Part shown: positions 1 to 9,999 of the stretch, piece by piece | Layout: each line of letters begins with the position of its first letter | Numbering within the stretch: the first letter of the stretch is position 1 | Origin: Marinomonas rhizomae | GTDB taxonomy: Bacteria > Pseudomonadota > Gammaproteobacteria > Pseudomonadales > Marinomonadaceae | Assembly: GCF_024397855.1 (NCBI RefSeq) | Contig: NZ_CP073343.1 | Location: 4,030,001-4,094,000, forward strand | Reading direction: 5' to 3' | DNA length: 64,000 nucleotides | Made by a program: the position numbers and the translations under genes | The notes under the pieces: model-generated | The model's database searches: none | What the model was told of the DNA's origin: nothing | The model's input: the letters and a program-made list of their open reading frames with translations, nothing else

Positions 1-1655
1 AGACGGCTATGTTTCACGTCATCTTCGGCGTTCAAGATAGGACAGGCTTCATAGAAAGTCATAAAGGTGCCCGCTAAATCGTACAGGTAAGAACACAAGA
101 AGTGCGGCATACCATCATTAGCAACCTGTTGAATGGCCTCTTCAAACTGACACAATTTCATCGCTAAGGCGCGTTCTTGTGGTTCTTCTACCGAAATATC
201 ACCTGTCAGACTCGCTAGATCGATTTCAGAGCGTTTAACGATACTTGCTACGCGAGAATAAGCGTACAACAAATAAGGCGCTGTGTTGCCTTCAAAGCTC
301 AGCATGGTGTCCCAGTTGAACACGTAATCACTGGTACGGTTTTTCGATAGGTCAGCGTATTTGACCGACGCAATACCAACTACACGACCGATGTTTCGTA
401 GCTCTTCTTCGCTCATCTCTGGGTTCTTCGACGCCACCAATTGATAAGCACGCTCTTGAGCCTCTTCCAACAAAGAAGACAATTTCGCTACGCCGCCAGA
501 ACGAGTTTTGAATGGTTTGCCATCGCTGCCCATCACAGTACCAAACGGCATGTGTTCCAATTGAGTTTCTGGTTTTACAAAGCCTGCTTTACGAGACAAG
601 GTAAAAATCTGCTGGAAATGCAAAGACTGGCGCGCATCCACAAAATACAACACACGGTTGGCATTCAAGGTATGCTGACGGAAACGTACCGCCGCTAAAT
701 CGGTTGTCGCATACAAGAAACCGCCACCGGTTTTCTGCACGATAACCGGCGTAATCTCGCCCTCTTTATTAGCAAACTCCTCCATGAACACACACTGTGC
801 GCCATTAGATTCTTGCAACATACCCTGTTCTTTCAGCTCACTAACCACGTTCGCCAAATCATCGTTATAGGCACTTTCAGGCATTACGTGCTGGCGCTCT
901 AAAGACACACCAAGCATCTTGTAGGTTTCTTCACAGTGCGCCATAGAGATTTCGATAAACTCATCCCAAAGCGCCAAACATTCTTCATCACCAGACTGCA
1001 AGGAAACAACTAATTCACGGGCACGAGCAGCGAAAGCTTCGTCCTCGTCAAAGCAAGTTTTAGCGGCACGGTAGAAAGTTTCAAGATCAGCAAGGGCCAT
1101 ACTGATCTTGGCATTTTCGGCGCGTAGGCGTTCCATGTACGCCAACAACATACCGAATTGCGTTCCCCAATCACCTACGTGATTTTGACGAACCACGTGA
1201 TGGCCAAAAAACTCCAGCGTACGAACAACCGCATCACCAATCACCGTCGAACGTAAATGGCCCACGTGCATTTCTTTGGCAAGGTTTGGCGCAGAGTAAT
1301 CCACCACAACCGTTTCAGGCGCTTCAACTGGATTTACATCAAGACGTTCACTGGTACGCAATTGCACCAACTCTTTACTTAACCAAATATTTTTCAAGAA
1401 GATATTGATAAAACCAGGCCCGGCGATTTCGACTTTGTCGGCAAGATCTGAAATATCCAATTTCTCAAGTGTGGCTTGGGCAAAATCACGAGGATTCATT
1501 TTGAGCGCTTTCGCCGCGCCCATAATGCCATTTGCCTGGTAATCACCAAATTGAACTTTTGCCGATTGACGCACTAACGCTTGCGCAGTATCAGATGCGC
1601 CAGCCGCAACCATAGCCGCTTGAATGCGTTGATTTAGAAGAGTTTGAATATTCAC
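1..1655 (-). CDS. argS: Arginyl-tRNA synthetase, C-terminal end cut off
   Basis: Class I aminoacyl-tRNA synthetase that charges tRNA-Arg in the cytoplasm. The minus-strand translation begins MNIQTLLNQRIQAA and has the class I HIGH-type motif (EMHVGHLRS, about residue 125) and the long C-terminal helical domain that binds the anticodon. I chose the GTG at 1653-1655 because AAAGG lies 8 nt upstream and the N-terminus fits the family. About 551 codons are present. The family runs to roughly 560-580 residues, so only a short tail is missing at the window edge. It lies downstream of ilvA on the same strand, with a hairpin between them. Identity is clear from the whole-length reading. Confidence 0.97.
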   Translation of the reverse strand, partial: MNIQTLLNQRIQAAMVAAGASDTAQALVRQSAKVQFGDYQANGIMGAAKALKMNPRDFAQATLEKLDISDLADKVEIAGPGFINIFLKNIWLSKELVQLRTSERLDVNPVEAPETVVVDYSAPNLAKEMHVGHLRSTVIGDAVVRTLEFFGHHVVRQNHVGDWGTQFGMLLAYMERLRAENAKISMALADLETFYRAAKTCFDEDEAFAARARELVVSLQSGDEECLALWDEFIEISMAHCEETYKMLGVSLERQHVMPESAYNDDLANVVSELKEQGMLQESNGAQCVFMEEFANKEGEITPVIVQKTGGGFLYATTDLAAVRFRQHTLNANRVLYFVDARQSLHFQQIFTLSRKAGFVKPETQLEHMPFGTVMGSDGKPFKTRSGGVAKLSSLLEEAQERAYQLVASKNPEMSEEELRNIGRVVGIASVKYADLSKNRTSDYVFNWDTMLSFEGNTAPYLLYAYSRVASIVKRSEIDLASLTGDISVEEPQERALAMKLCQFEEAIQQVANDGMPHFLCSYLYDLAGTFMTFYEACPILNAEDDVKHSR

Positions 1656-1722
1656 AAGGGAGACCTTTAAACAGTAAATATGTCACTAAGAATAGCGACA
1701 TATTAGAATCACACAGCCCTCT

Positions 1723-1752
1723 CACTGTCACCAATGAGAGGGCTGAATTCAA
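1723..1752. terminator. Stem-loop between ilvA and argS
   Basis: AGCCCTCTCA and TGAGAGGGCT form a perfect 10-bp stem with a 10-nt loop. It sits just past the ilvA stop. Neither strand has a strong U-run directly after it, so it may be an imperfect terminator or an mRNA-stabilising hairpin. Confidence 0.6.
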
Positions 1753-1790
1753 AAAAATAGTTGCGCTAATGATAACCGATTTTCGCGCTT

Positions 1791-3296
1791 TTAGCGAAAG
1801 AACAGCTTACAAGCATCGTTGTTATTTTCGTCTTGATAAGGATAGCCCAGCTCATCTAAGAATTTAGTCACATCGGTTTCTTCGCCTACCGCTTGCAACC
1901 CAACCAAAACACGCCCATAGGCATCGCCATGATTACGATAATGGAACATGGAAATATTCCATTGGCCACCAAGCGTGTTTAAGAATTTTAACAAGGCACC
2001 TGGACGTTCAGGGAATTCAAAACTGTACAACAACTCGCCTTTATCGCTGCGTAAATGCCCACCAATCATATGACGGACATGAACTTTAGTCGTTTCATCG
2101 TCGGTTAAATCTGTGATCTCGTAATCTTTCAGGTCCTCCAATAGCTCTTTACGACTATGGGGGCTGCCACCCAAGGCGACACCTACAAAAATCACGGCTT
2201 CTTGGTCATCACCATAACGGTAGTTAAACTCGGTGATGTTACGGCCCACCAAGGCTTGGCAGAAATCTTTGAAGCTACCTGGGTGCTCTGGAATCTTCAC
2301 AGCAATAATGGCTTCGCGTTTCTCACCCAATTCTGCGCGTTCTGACACATGACGCAAGCGATCAAAATTGACGTTCGCACCACTATTGATGGCGATAAGG
2401 GTTTGGCCTTTTGCACCTTCGCGCTCGATGTACTTCTTCAAGCCCGCCAAAGCACACGCACCAGCAGGTTCAGTAATCGCGCGGGTATCATCATAGATGT
2501 CTTTGATCGCCGCACACATTTCATCTGTAGTCACTGTGATGACTTCGTCGACGGTATCTTTGGCAATAGCAAAAGTATTTTGACCAATTTCTGCCACCGC
2601 TACACCTTCGGCAAAAATCCCCACTGTCGGCAAGCGAGTGGGTTTGCCTTTTTCCAAGGCAATTTTTAGACAAGCGGCATCTTGTGGCTCGACACCAATA
2701 ATTTTAATGTCTGGACGAAGGTATTTGATATAAGCCGATACTCCAGCGATTAGACCACCGCCGCCGACAGGAATAAAAATCGCGTCGATATTACCTTCGT
2801 GTTGATGAAGGATTTCCATGCCGATCGTGCCTTGACCTGCGATCGTGTCTAGGTCATCGAATGGATGAACGTAAACTTGGCCGGTTTTTTCCATAATTTC
2901 ACGAGATTTTGCCGACGCTTCATCAAAAGCATCACCGAACAAAACCACTTCCGCGCCATGATTTCGCACCGCGCTAACTTTCACTTCTGGCGTCGTTGCA
3001 GGCATTACAATAGTCGCTTGAATACCCAGTTTTTTCGCCGCCAAGGCCAAACCTTGTGCGTGGTTACCTGCCGACGCAGCAATAACACCTCGAGCACGCT
3101 CTTCTGGTGTTAACTGACAAATCTTGTTGTATGCCCCACGAATTTTGAAAGAGAAAACAGGCTGTAAATCTTCTCGCTTCAAAATAATCTCGTTACCCAA
3201 TCGATTCGACAATTGATTGGCACGAGACAGTGGTGTTTCTACGGCAACGTCATAAACGCGCGCCTGTAGAATCTTTTTAATCATGGTATGAGGCAT
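1791..3296 (-). CDS. ilvA: Threonine ammonia-lyase, biosynthetic (IlvA)
   Basis: PLP enzyme that deaminates threonine to 2-oxobutanoate, the first committed step of isoleucine synthesis. The N-terminal catalytic half carries the PLP lysine motif FSFKIRGAYNK and the glycine-rich phosphate loop GGGGLIAG. The C-terminal third holds two ACT-like regulatory modules (IPEHPGSFKDF and FPERPGALLKF), as in the long, isoleucine-inhibited form. The ATG at 3296 (MPHTMIKKIL) is preferred over the upstream in-frame ATG at 3329 because AGGA lies 6 nt before it, giving 501 residues, close to the family length. It is divergent from rpiA. Confidence 0.96.
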   Translation of the reverse strand: MPHTMIKKILQARVYDVAVETPLSRANQLSNRLGNEIILKREDLQPVFSFKIRGAYNKICQLTPEERARGVIAASAGNHAQGLALAAKKLGIQATIVMPATTPEVKVSAVRNHGAEVVLFGDAFDEASAKSREIMEKTGQVYVHPFDDLDTIAGQGTIGMEILHQHEGNIDAIFIPVGGGGLIAGVSAYIKYLRPDIKIIGVEPQDAACLKIALEKGKPTRLPTVGIFAEGVAVAEIGQNTFAIAKDTVDEVITVTTDEMCAAIKDIYDDTRAITEPAGACALAGLKKYIEREGAKGQTLIAINSGANVNFDRLRHVSERAELGEKREAIIAVKIPEHPGSFKDFCQALVGRNITEFNYRYGDDQEAVIFVGVALGGSPHSRKELLEDLKDYEITDLTDDETTKVHVRHMIGGHLRSDKGELLYSFEFPERPGALLKFLNTLGGQWNISMFHYRNHGDAYGRVLVGLQAVGEETDVTKFLDELGYPYQDENNNDACKLFFR

Positions 3297-3593
3297 AGTG
3301 CTTCCTAAACGAATATAAATCGACAACATGATGTTCTAAACGACATCTACGCTGACTGCTAGTCAAAAAAAACCGAGTAGGAAATATACTCTTTCACCTC
3401 TCTTGGCGCAAAGACCGATGCTTTCTAAATTCACATCAAAAAGACATAAAACCCATCAATAGCCTAATAAGTTAGGGTAACAATAGAGACATGAAGCGCC
3501 TATAATACGACCACCATCAGAGGTGGCTTATCATTATAGGTAAGCCGAATAATACCGCCCCTTGTAAAACTATAATAGAAGGTGAACATCACC

Positions 3594-4265
3594 ATGACGC
3601 AAGACGAATTAAAACAAGCCGTTGCAGAAGCTGCGGTAGCTTACATTCTTCCTATGTTAGAAACCGACACTATCGTCGGTGTTGGCACAGGCTCGACAGC
3701 AAACCTTTTTATTGATGAATTAGCTAAACACAAAGGCTTATTTGACGGCACTGTAGCAAGCTCTGAAGCATCTGCTGAACGTCTGAAAAAGCATGGCATC
3801 CCTGTTTATAATTTAAACAGTGTTGACAGCATTCGTGTGTATGTCGATGGTGCGGATGAGTCGAATGACCACCTGCATTTGATCAAAGGCGGCGGTGCGG
3901 CATTAACCCGCGAAAAAATCGTGGCGGCATGCAGTGATGAATTTGTCTGTATCGCAGACGAATCTAAACTAGTAAAAGTGCTTGGTGATTTCCCTCTTCC
4001 TGTAGAAATCATTCCAATGGCACGCGGCCATGTAGCCCGTGAATTAGTAAAATTAGGCGGTGATCCGGTTTATCGTGAAGGCGTTGTTACCGACAATGGC
4101 AACCATATTTTAGATGTCTATAATCTAGAAATTCTTGATCCTATCGCGCTAGAAAAAAGCATCGACGGCATTGTTGGTGTGGTAACAAATGGCTTGTTTG
4201 CAAAACGTTCTGCGGATATTTTGCTGTTAGCCACAAAAGATGGCGTTAAAACACTGAAGAAATAG
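3594..4265 (+). CDS. rpiA: Ribose-5-phosphate isomerase A
   Basis: Interconverts ribose 5-phosphate and ribulose 5-phosphate in the pentose phosphate pathway. Motifs seen are GVGTGSTA near the N-terminus, YVDGADE, and [11 protein letters not shown], which hold the family's substrate-binding and catalytic residues. I chose the ATG at 3594 ([10 protein letters not shown], which resembles the E. coli start) with AAGGTG upstream. An in-frame GTG at 3582 would add four residues. The product is 223 residues, normal for RpiA. It is divergent from ilvA, and the roughly 300-bp gap between them should hold both promoters, though I could not assign them with confidence. Confidence 0.97.
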   Translation: MTQDELKQAVAEAAVAYILPMLETDTIVGVGTGSTANLFIDELAKHKGLFDGTVASSEASAERLKKHGIPVYNLNSVDSIRVYVDGADESNDHLHLIKGGGAALTREKIVAACSDEFVCIADESKLVKVLGDFPLPVEIIPMARGHVARELVKLGGDPVYREGVVTDNGNHILDVYNLEILDPIALEKSIDGIVGVVTNGLFAKRSADILLLATKDGVKTLKK

Positions 4266-4280
4266 TGTTGCTGCATTCAA

Positions 4281-4306
4281 AGCCTCGAAAACTGTCGAGG
4301 CTTTGA
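4281..4306 (+). terminator. rpiA terminator hairpin
   Basis: AAAGCCTCG and CGAGGCTTT form a 9-bp stem with an 8-nt loop, 16 nt after the rpiA stop. The following sequence is only moderately T-rich. Confidence 0.6.
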
Positions 4307-4373
4307 ATCATTTTGATTCTACTTAGTCGTGCATTGCCGTGATAGATAAAGGCAAGCATCTGCTTTTGATTGG

Positions 4374-4772
4374 CTATCGATAAACCATAGTCGTTACATT
4401 TTCTCTAAAATAATCTACCTGACCCTTCAACTCATGAGACACAATATAAGTTCTGCTGTCTACATCTCGTCCTTCTATCCCATACCAAAATGATTGATCA
4501 AATGTTGTAATAAACCAGCCATCACCCAATGCTTCTGATGTAAGACTAGTAACATGAGTACCTTTTGGAAAAACTTCCTTACCCAGACGAGTGAGAACTG
4601 TTATAAACTCATCTTTGTTCCCACAACTCTGCCAACTAGTGTCTGCATTATCTTTATAATGATCAATACGTAGATCAATATCATTAGCAAGAAATTTTAA
4701 TAACGTCATATCTCCCGCTTCAAATAAATTTAGAACTCGATGAATAGCAATATCACTGTAGCGCTCGAACAT
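4374..4772 (-). CDS. NTF2/SnoaL-like small protein
   Basis: 132 residues, cytosolic, no signal or membrane segment. The pattern (helical start MFERYSDIAIHRVLNLFEAGD, an aromatic-rich strand region GDGWFITTFDQSFWYG, a C-terminal strand ending VDYFRENVTTMVYR) fits the cone-shaped NTF2-like fold of SnoaL/ketosteroid-isomerase relatives. This is a fold guess from the text, not a match. The start has AGGGGA 6 nt upstream. It is divergent from the LysR gene at 4891 with a 118-bp AT-rich gap, the usual arrangement for a LysR target. Substrate and role are unknown. Confidence 0.6.
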   Translation of the reverse strand: MFERYSDIAIHRVLNLFEAGDMTLLKFLANDIDLRIDHYKDNADTSWQSCGNKDEFITVLTRLGKEVFPKGTHVTSLTSEALGDGWFITTFDQSFWYGIEGRDVDSRTYIVSHELKGQVDYFRENVTTMVYR

Positions 4773-4890
4773 ATTGTTTCCCCTAGTGCTGACTTTAATA
4801 CGATAATTTGTCGTTTACATGCAACTAGGGTATCGACTTTAAACCCATAGATATAATATAGCTTTTATTATTCATCTATAGACAGTTTAT

Positions 4891-5745
4891 ATGATAGAAA
4901 CAAAACCTCTTTATTACTTTGTTGCGGCTTATGAAGAAGGATCTGTCACTGCGGCTGCCTCACGCTGCTTCATCTCCCAGCCATCAATTACTCATGCGAT
5001 TAAATCACTAGAAACTAGCCTAGGCACACAACTATTTGAACGAAGCAAACAAGGAATAAAACCTACACCGGATGGCAAAAAACTCTATAAGCTAGCAATT
5101 GATTTTCTCTTACAAAACCAACAAATAGAAGCAGCCTTCACACCAAGCAATAGAATTGAAGTATCAATTTACATTCAACCGGACATTAATATTGAACGGT
5201 ATCAAGACATTATAAAACCTTTAAGAAACACGTCATCAATCATTGACCTAATCATTGTCAATGAAATTGAGCAAGCACAGCTAGCAATTATTGATGAAGA
5301 AAGGATACCAGCGCAATTCCAATTCAAATCACTCGCTAAAGAGGGCTATAAATTGGTCGTTAGGCAAGACCACCCTTTAACAAAGAAAAAAGCTGTCACC
5401 TTAAACGACTTTGAGAAGCTCACATTTATTGCCCGCCCCTATTGCACCAATCAGGCTGCTTTTGAACGCCTTACGCATGAAATAAAAGTTTCTATCACCT
5501 ACAAAGGTAAAGCGATACATGATCTACAAATTCAAGGATTAGTAAAATTGGGTTTAGGGGTAGCACTGATACCTGAATCATACATCCAACAAGATAATGA
5601 CTTAAGATACCTTTCTATTATTTTAAAAACGCCTATTAAACGCTCTATAGCACTAGCGTATCGCCAATTACCGAATGAGCTAATAGAAACAATAAATAAA
5701 ATTGGAGATGCGTCGACCAACCCTAACCCTGTGAAATTTGCTTAA
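4891..5745 (+). CDS. LysR-family transcriptional regulator
   Basis: 284 residues. The N-terminal winged helix-turn-helix is typical of LysR (GSVTAAASRCFISQPSITHAIKSLETSLGTQLFERSKQG, residues about 17-55). The rest is an effector-binding domain of periplasmic-binding-protein fold. The gene is divergent from the NTF2-like gene at 4374-4772 and probably regulates it and itself. No clear Shine-Dalgarno precedes the ATG (CAGTTTAT), so translation may be weak. The effector cannot be deduced. Confidence 0.9.
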   Translation: MIETKPLYYFVAAYEEGSVTAAASRCFISQPSITHAIKSLETSLGTQLFERSKQGIKPTPDGKKLYKLAIDFLLQNQQIEAAFTPSNRIEVSIYIQPDINIERYQDIIKPLRNTSSIIDLIIVNEIEQAQLAIIDEERIPAQFQFKSLAKEGYKLVVRQDHPLTKKKAVTLNDFEKLTFIARPYCTNQAAFERLTHEIKVSITYKGKAIHDLQIQGLVKLGLGVALIPESYIQQDNDLRYLSIILKTPIKRSIALAYRQLPNELIETINKIGDASTNPNPVKFA

Positions 5746-5777
5746 CAGACCTACGATTCATAGAATCAAGCAGTGTC

Positions 5778-6746
5778 TCAAAACCAGCGGCTTTTTCTCA
5801 TTAACACAAATTGGCCACCGCCTAGTATCACTAAAACGATACAGAATAGCCAAAACGCTGAACCATTATCTGTACCCGGCATACCGCCAATGTTGATACC
5901 AAACAAACCGGTTAAAAAGCCTAGAGGCATAAAAATGCCAGACAGAATCGATAGCACGTACATTCGAGCGTTCATCTTTTCAGCCTGTAAATTGGCAAAC
6001 TCTTCCTGCATCAATAAACAACGTTCACGCAATGACTCTAACCCTTCGACATAACGAGTAATATCGTTGGCGGCTTCATGCACTTGTGATGTTTGATCAG
6101 GTGTCATCCAAGCAAGTGACTCTTGAGCTAATTTATTGATCGCTTCTTTTTGAGGTACAAGAAATCGTCTTAAGCGAATCGTTTCAAGGCGACGTTGTAC
6201 AAGAGAATCACGCTGATCAGCTTCAATCCCCTCTCCAATGCTTTCTTCTAAGTCCGCTAATTCATCCTCTAAGCCATGGATGATTTTCGCCATGCGGCCA
6301 GTCAATGTCTCGGTTAAAGTAGCTACGATATCACCAGTATTCGTTGGGCCTTCATTGTTAACAAGATTCTTCACTGTATCTTGTACAGACAAAAGCTTAC
6401 GACGACGGCTAGACACGATAAAATGTGGCGTTACCCAAAGTCGCAGAGACACCATGTCAGAAGGGTTAGATTCTGGGTTTAAATTAACGCCTCGTAACGT
6501 CAGTAATAAACCATCTCCCATCTTTACCGCACGTGGACGGGTTTCTTCAGCAAACAAAGCTTCTACCGCTGTTTCCGGAATCCCCTCTAAGCTTGATAGC
6601 CAATCATAACCATCTTCTTGGAGTGCATCCAAATGCACCCAGCGACAGCCCTGCTTGGGTAAGACCTTAGGTAAATCCGAAGCTGTTAGGGACGTTGCAC
6701 CGCCTTGACCATTTAACTCTAAGTGATGGACGATAAAATCAGCCAT
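5778..6746 (-). CDS. zntB: CorA-superfamily zinc transporter ZntB
   Basis: Inner-membrane divalent cation transporter of the CorA/ZntB family. 322 residues: a long cytoplasmic alpha/beta plus helical domain, then two C-terminal membrane helices. The first helix ends in GLFGIN, the G-x-N pore signature in its G-I-N form rather than CorA's G-M-N, which with the loop GGMPGTDNGSAFW points to ZntB. The C-terminus MRKSRWF is the usual basic tail. The start has AAGGA 6 nt upstream. It stands alone, convergent with the LysR gene and divergent from fbp. Confidence 0.9.
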   Translation of the reverse strand: MADFIVHHLELNGQGGATSLTASDLPKVLPKQGCRWVHLDALQEDGYDWLSSLEGIPETAVEALFAEETRPRAVKMGDGLLLTLRGVNLNPESNPSDMVSLRLWVTPHFIVSSRRRKLLSVQDTVKNLVNNEGPTNTGDIVATLTETLTGRMAKIIHGLEDELADLEESIGEGIEADQRDSLVQRRLETIRLRRFLVPQKEAINKLAQESLAWMTPDQTSQVHEAANDITRYVEGLESLRERCLLMQEEFANLQAEKMNARMYVLSILSGIFMPLGFLTGLFGINIGGMPGTDNGSAFWLFCIVLVILGGGQFVLMRKSRWF

Positions 6747-6894
6747 AAATATTCCTTTTCAGTATTTTGCGTAGATTATCCGAAAACGTCGGTTTTCCCT
6801 ATTTATTTTACCTACATATTCCTACCTTGGCTGACACTCAATGTCTAGAGTGGCATAATTTGAGTAACTTCAAATAACAAGGAAATGCCTGATC

Positions 6895-7854
6895 ATGCAA
6901 AACTTACCTGATGTTTTAGCATCTAGTGCAACACCAACGTCATTACAAGCAGTGTTAACAGTAACAACTGATACCTGCATCGCGATATCAGATGCACTAA
7001 AACAAGGCTCGCTTGCAGGTATTTTAGGTATGGCTGGTAATGAAAATGTTCAGGGTGAAGAACAAAAGAAACTGGATGTTATTTCTAACGACATGCTGAA
7101 AGATGCCCTGCTTGCTTGCCCAGCAGTGAGAGCCATTGCTTCAGAAGAAGAAGACTACATAGTTCCTGCTAATACAGATGGTGAATACTTCATCGCCTTT
7201 GATCCATTAGACGGCTCTTCTAACATTGATATCAATGCAATGGTTGGTACTATTTTCTCTATCTACCGCCAAAAAGGTGACAAGCCCGCAACCGAAGCTG
7301 ATTTTTTGATTCCTGGTAAAGAACAAGTGGCTGCCGGTTATGTTTTATATGGCCCATCAACCATGTTGGTTCTTACAACAGGCAATGGCGTCAACATGTT
7401 TACTTATGATCCAGTTAACCACGTTTTCACACTAACTCGTGAAAAAGTTCAAGTAGCAAAAGATACTCAAGAATTCGCCATCAATATGTCGAACCAGCGT
7501 TTTTGGTCAGCCAATATGCAGAACTATGTGAGTGACTTAGTAAAAGGTAAAGAAGGTACTCGTGATAAGAACTTCAATATGCGCTGGGTAGCAGCTATGG
7601 TGGGTGACGTACACCGTATCCTTTGTCGCGGCGGTATCTTCATCTATCCTTGGGATAACAAAGATCCATCTAAAGCTGGCAAGCTACGTCTAATGTATGA
7701 AGCGAACCCAATGGCAATGTTGCTAGAACAAGCTGGCGGTAAAGCCCACACTCACACTCAACGCATTCTAGACATCCAGCCAGAAGCTATTCACCAACGC
7801 GTTGCCGTCATACTAGGTGCCGCGAACGAAGTGGATAAGTGCCTAAGTTATTAA
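6895..7854 (+). CDS. fbp: Fructose-1,6-bisphosphatase, class I
   Basis: Gluconeogenic enzyme that removes the 1-phosphate from fructose 1,6-bisphosphate. The metal-binding signature [21 protein letters not shown] (positions about 102-122) and the later motif [14 protein letters not shown] plus [15 protein letters not shown] are diagnostic of class I. 319 residues, close to the E. coli length of 332. AAGGA lies 11 nt before the ATG. It is a single-gene unit closed by a strong terminator at 7875-7900. Confidence 0.97.
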   Translation: MQNLPDVLASSATPTSLQAVLTVTTDTCIAISDALKQGSLAGILGMAGNENVQGEEQKKLDVISNDMLKDALLACPAVRAIASEEEDYIVPANTDGEYFIAFDPLDGSSNIDINAMVGTIFSIYRQKGDKPATEADFLIPGKEQVAAGYVLYGPSTMLVLTTGNGVNMFTYDPVNHVFTLTREKVQVAKDTQEFAINMSNQRFWSANMQNYVSDLVKGKEGTRDKNFNMRWVAAMVGDVHRILCRGGIFIYPWDNKDPSKAGKLRLMYEANPMAMLLEQAGGKAHTHTQRILDIQPEAIHQRVAVILGAANEVDKCLSY

Positions 7855-7874
7855 CATTAACTTTGTTTTAAAAT

Positions 7875-7900
7875 AAAAAAGGAGCTTCGGCTCCTTTTTT
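7875..7900 (+). terminator. fbp intrinsic terminator
   Basis: AAGGAGC-TTCG-GCTCCTT: a UUCG tetraloop hairpin followed by a T-run, flanked by A's on the other side. A classic rho-independent terminator. Confidence 0.92.
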
Positions 7901-8050
7901 ATTAGTCATTTTCTCATCATAGTCAAACTTCACTAATGTCATATATTTTTCTAAATAGAAACACTGCTTATTAAAAATTATATTTAATACTTTGGCTGAA
8001 CATGGCCTGACGTTGAATTCCGCGAAATAAAAAGGTTGTATAGATAGATT

Positions 8051-9019
8051 ATGGCAGATAAAACAATAAAACTTGGTTTAATTCATTATCCAGGAACATT
8101 ACGATCCGCACTTTATGGACTGGAAGAATTATTTTTAATGGCTAGCCAGATCTGTACAGAACAAGGTGTTAATGTCGTCTTCGAACCACAAATTATCGAC
8201 TCTCACACACTAAGATCTGATGCTAATTTAGATGTGTTGATGCTGCTCCCTAGCTACGATGAAGAGTTTTATATTAATCCTGCACCAGAGTTACTTGATT
8301 GGCTAAACTCTCAACATAAAAAAGGAACCATAGTAGCAACAACCTGCGCAGGGGCGTTTATCGCAGCCCGAGCCGGCTTATTAGAAGGTAAAGCATGTAC
8401 AACTCATTGGAAGCTGGAAAATCAGTTTAAAGAAACTTTTCCTCATATAACCTTAAAAACAGGAGAAATAATAATCAACCAAGGAGATGTTATAACATCA
8501 GGCGGAATGATGTCTTGGTTGGATCTAGGTTTTGAGTTGGTTACCCTATACAGTAAATCAAGCGTATTAAGAGAACTTGGTCATATTCTTGTTATAGACA
8601 CATCCCAACGTGAACAGCGCTATTACCACAAATTCACTCCTCGCCTTAATCATGGTGATGATACTATATTAAATCTACAACACTACCTTGGCACTCACTA
8701 CCAAGAACACCTCTCCATTACGATGTTAGCAGAGAAAGCCTGTTTAAGTGAACGCACACTCCAACGTCGATTTTTCAATGCAACAGGACTGAAACCTACT
8801 CGATACATACAAAACCTTAGGATACAAAAAACCTGTGATTTACTCGAAACCACCTCACAACCCTTCGAAAGTATTGCTTATTCTATGGGCTACCAAAGCG
8901 CTAGCGCACTCCGCAAACGCTTTATCGAAGAAATGGGACTAACACCTAAAGCTTTCCGGGAACGTTTTTACCTAGCAAACAAGCATCATCATGAAAAAGA
9001 AAGTGGGCCTTTAACATAA
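8051..9019 (+). CDS. GlxA-type regulator (DJ-1/PfpI domain plus AraC HTH)
   Basis: 322 residues with two domains. Residues about 5-190 form a DJ-1/PfpI-like glutamine-amidotransferase fold with Cys99 in TTCAGAF at the nucleophile-elbow position. Residues about 215-315 form an AraC double HTH (LAEKACLSERTLQRRF and ESIAYSMGYQSASALRKRF). Such proteins usually sense small metabolites rather than act as enzymes. It converges with the membrane-protein gene at 8989-9555 and overlaps its 3' end by about 31 bp. Upstream is AT-rich with AAGG well before the start. The target is unknown. Confidence 0.9.
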   Translation: MADKTIKLGLIHYPGTLRSALYGLEELFLMASQICTEQGVNVVFEPQIIDSHTLRSDANLDVLMLLPSYDEEFYINPAPELLDWLNSQHKKGTIVATTCAGAFIAARAGLLEGKACTTHWKLENQFKETFPHITLKTGEIIINQGDVITSGGMMSWLDLGFELVTLYSKSSVLRELGHILVIDTSQREQRYYHKFTPRLNHGDDTILNLQHYLGTHYQEHLSITMLAEKACLSERTLQRRFFNATGLKPTRYIQNLRIQKTCDLLETTSQPFESIAYSMGYQSASALRKRFIEEMGLTPKAFRERFYLANKHHHEKESGPLT

Positions 9020-9555
9020 CCCTTTTCACTCCAATTTCTTCTAATAATAGGAGAGATAAAGACCATTAAAGCAATTGCCAAAAACAAGCAGACACCATAT
9101 AAGATCAGAAAATGCTGAAAAGATAAATACTCTGCTAATGGACGTGCCACTCCCAAGAAACCAGCAAATGTCCATGAGCATGTACTAATGGCTCCAGGGA
9201 TGGTCATGACCAGCATATCTGTATAACTTAGTTTAGCTTTCTGGGCCTTTTTAAAAACAATATTATGTATCAGAGTCGCATTAATGGTTAAAACACTCAC
9301 ACAAACCAATTTCGCCAAAAGCTTATCAGATGCAAGAATCAACACTGGGTCAAAAGACGTATCAATAAAAACAACTCCAATCCCTGTAATCCACAACCCA
9401 CCAAGCAAGAAGCTCATCTGACGTCCCAATAGCTTCAATTCAGATAGATTCGAACGTCGGAAAAACAGATTAAAATCACTTATGTATAATTTACTTATAG
9501 CAAACGCGAAAACAATCAAGTGAAGGAAAATTAACACTGTTCGCAATGCATCCAT
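8989..9555 (-). CDS. Inner-membrane protein of unknown function
   Basis: 188 residues with about five hydrophobic stretches (roughly 5-25, 47-65, 80-100, 115-140, 150-170) and positively charged loops (FKKAQKAK). No catalytic motif is visible. The layout resembles small DUF2214-type or CopD-like membrane proteins, but I do not recognise it securely. GGAG lies about 10 nt before the ATG. The 3' end overlaps the convergent GlxA-type gene, so the two mRNAs could pair there. Confidence 0.75.
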   Translation of the reverse strand: MDALRTVLIFLHLIVFAFAISKLYISDFNLFFRRSNLSELKLLGRQMSFLLGGLWITGIGVVFIDTSFDPVLILASDKLLAKLVCVSVLTINATLIHNIVFKKAQKAKLSYTDMLVMTIPGAISTCSWTFAGFLGVARPLAEYLSFQHFLILYGVCLFLAIALMVFISPIIRRNWSEKGYVKGPLSFS

Positions 9556-9719
9556 AAAAACTCTGCTCCAATATTTACAAGAACTTATAATCTCGTAATG
9601 GCTAACGAAATCGATATAACTTTCGATCTATATTACGGAATGAAGTTTTTTACAAACAGATGAATAAGTGACAAAAAACACTTTGTTTCAGACACTAATA
9701 ACTTAAGTAAAAGAGAACA

Positions 9720-9834
9720 GGCACTTTAGTACTGGATTCACGCAGACGCGTTGAGGGGCGAGACAGGCGCAAGCGAACCGAAGGGCAAGGGCAAGGGAAT
9801 TGTTTCAACACGGATAAGTGCATTTCCTTAAGAC
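9720..9834. other. G+C-rich non-coding stretch downstream of the rRNA operon
   Basis: Positions about 9738-9802 are G/C- and purine-rich (runs such as GGGCAAGGGCAAGGG) inside an otherwise AT-rich gap between the membrane-protein gene and the 5S terminator. I see no start codon with a ribosome-binding site and no tRNA. It may be residual sequence from rRNA-locus recombination. The rest of 9556-9720 is plain AT-rich sequence that should hold the promoter of the membrane-protein gene. Confidence 0.4.
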
Positions 9835-9869
9835 GAAAAAAAGCCCTGACAGCGTTAGCTATCAGGGCC
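9835..9869 (-). terminator. rRNA operon terminator
   Basis: GCCCTGA and TCAGGGC pair across an AGCG/AT-containing loop. Read on the minus strand, the hairpin is followed by seven U's. It lies just after the 5S gene. Confidence 0.9.
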
Positions 9870-9882
9870 TTCTTAATATAAA

Positions 9883-9999
9883 GCTTGACGACGACCTACT
9901 CTCACATGGGATCTCCCACACTACCATCGGCGATGGCGCTTTTCACTTCTGAGTTCGGGATGGGATCAGGTGGTTCAACGCCTCTATGATCGTCAAGCA
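9883..9999 (-). rRNA. rrf: 5S ribosomal RNA
   Basis: About 117 nt. Minus-strand sequence starts TGCTTGACGATCATAGAG and ends GTCGTCAAGC, so the termini pair as in bacterial 5S. The internal conserved stretch with CCCATGCCGAACTCAG-type loop (here reading CCGAACTCAGAAG) is present. It is the last gene of the operon. Confidence 0.95.

Noticed and set aside
2157..3113. Plus-strand open frames opposite ilvA
   Set aside because: Shadow frames of a well-conserved gene; no ribosome-binding sites and no protein-like patterns.
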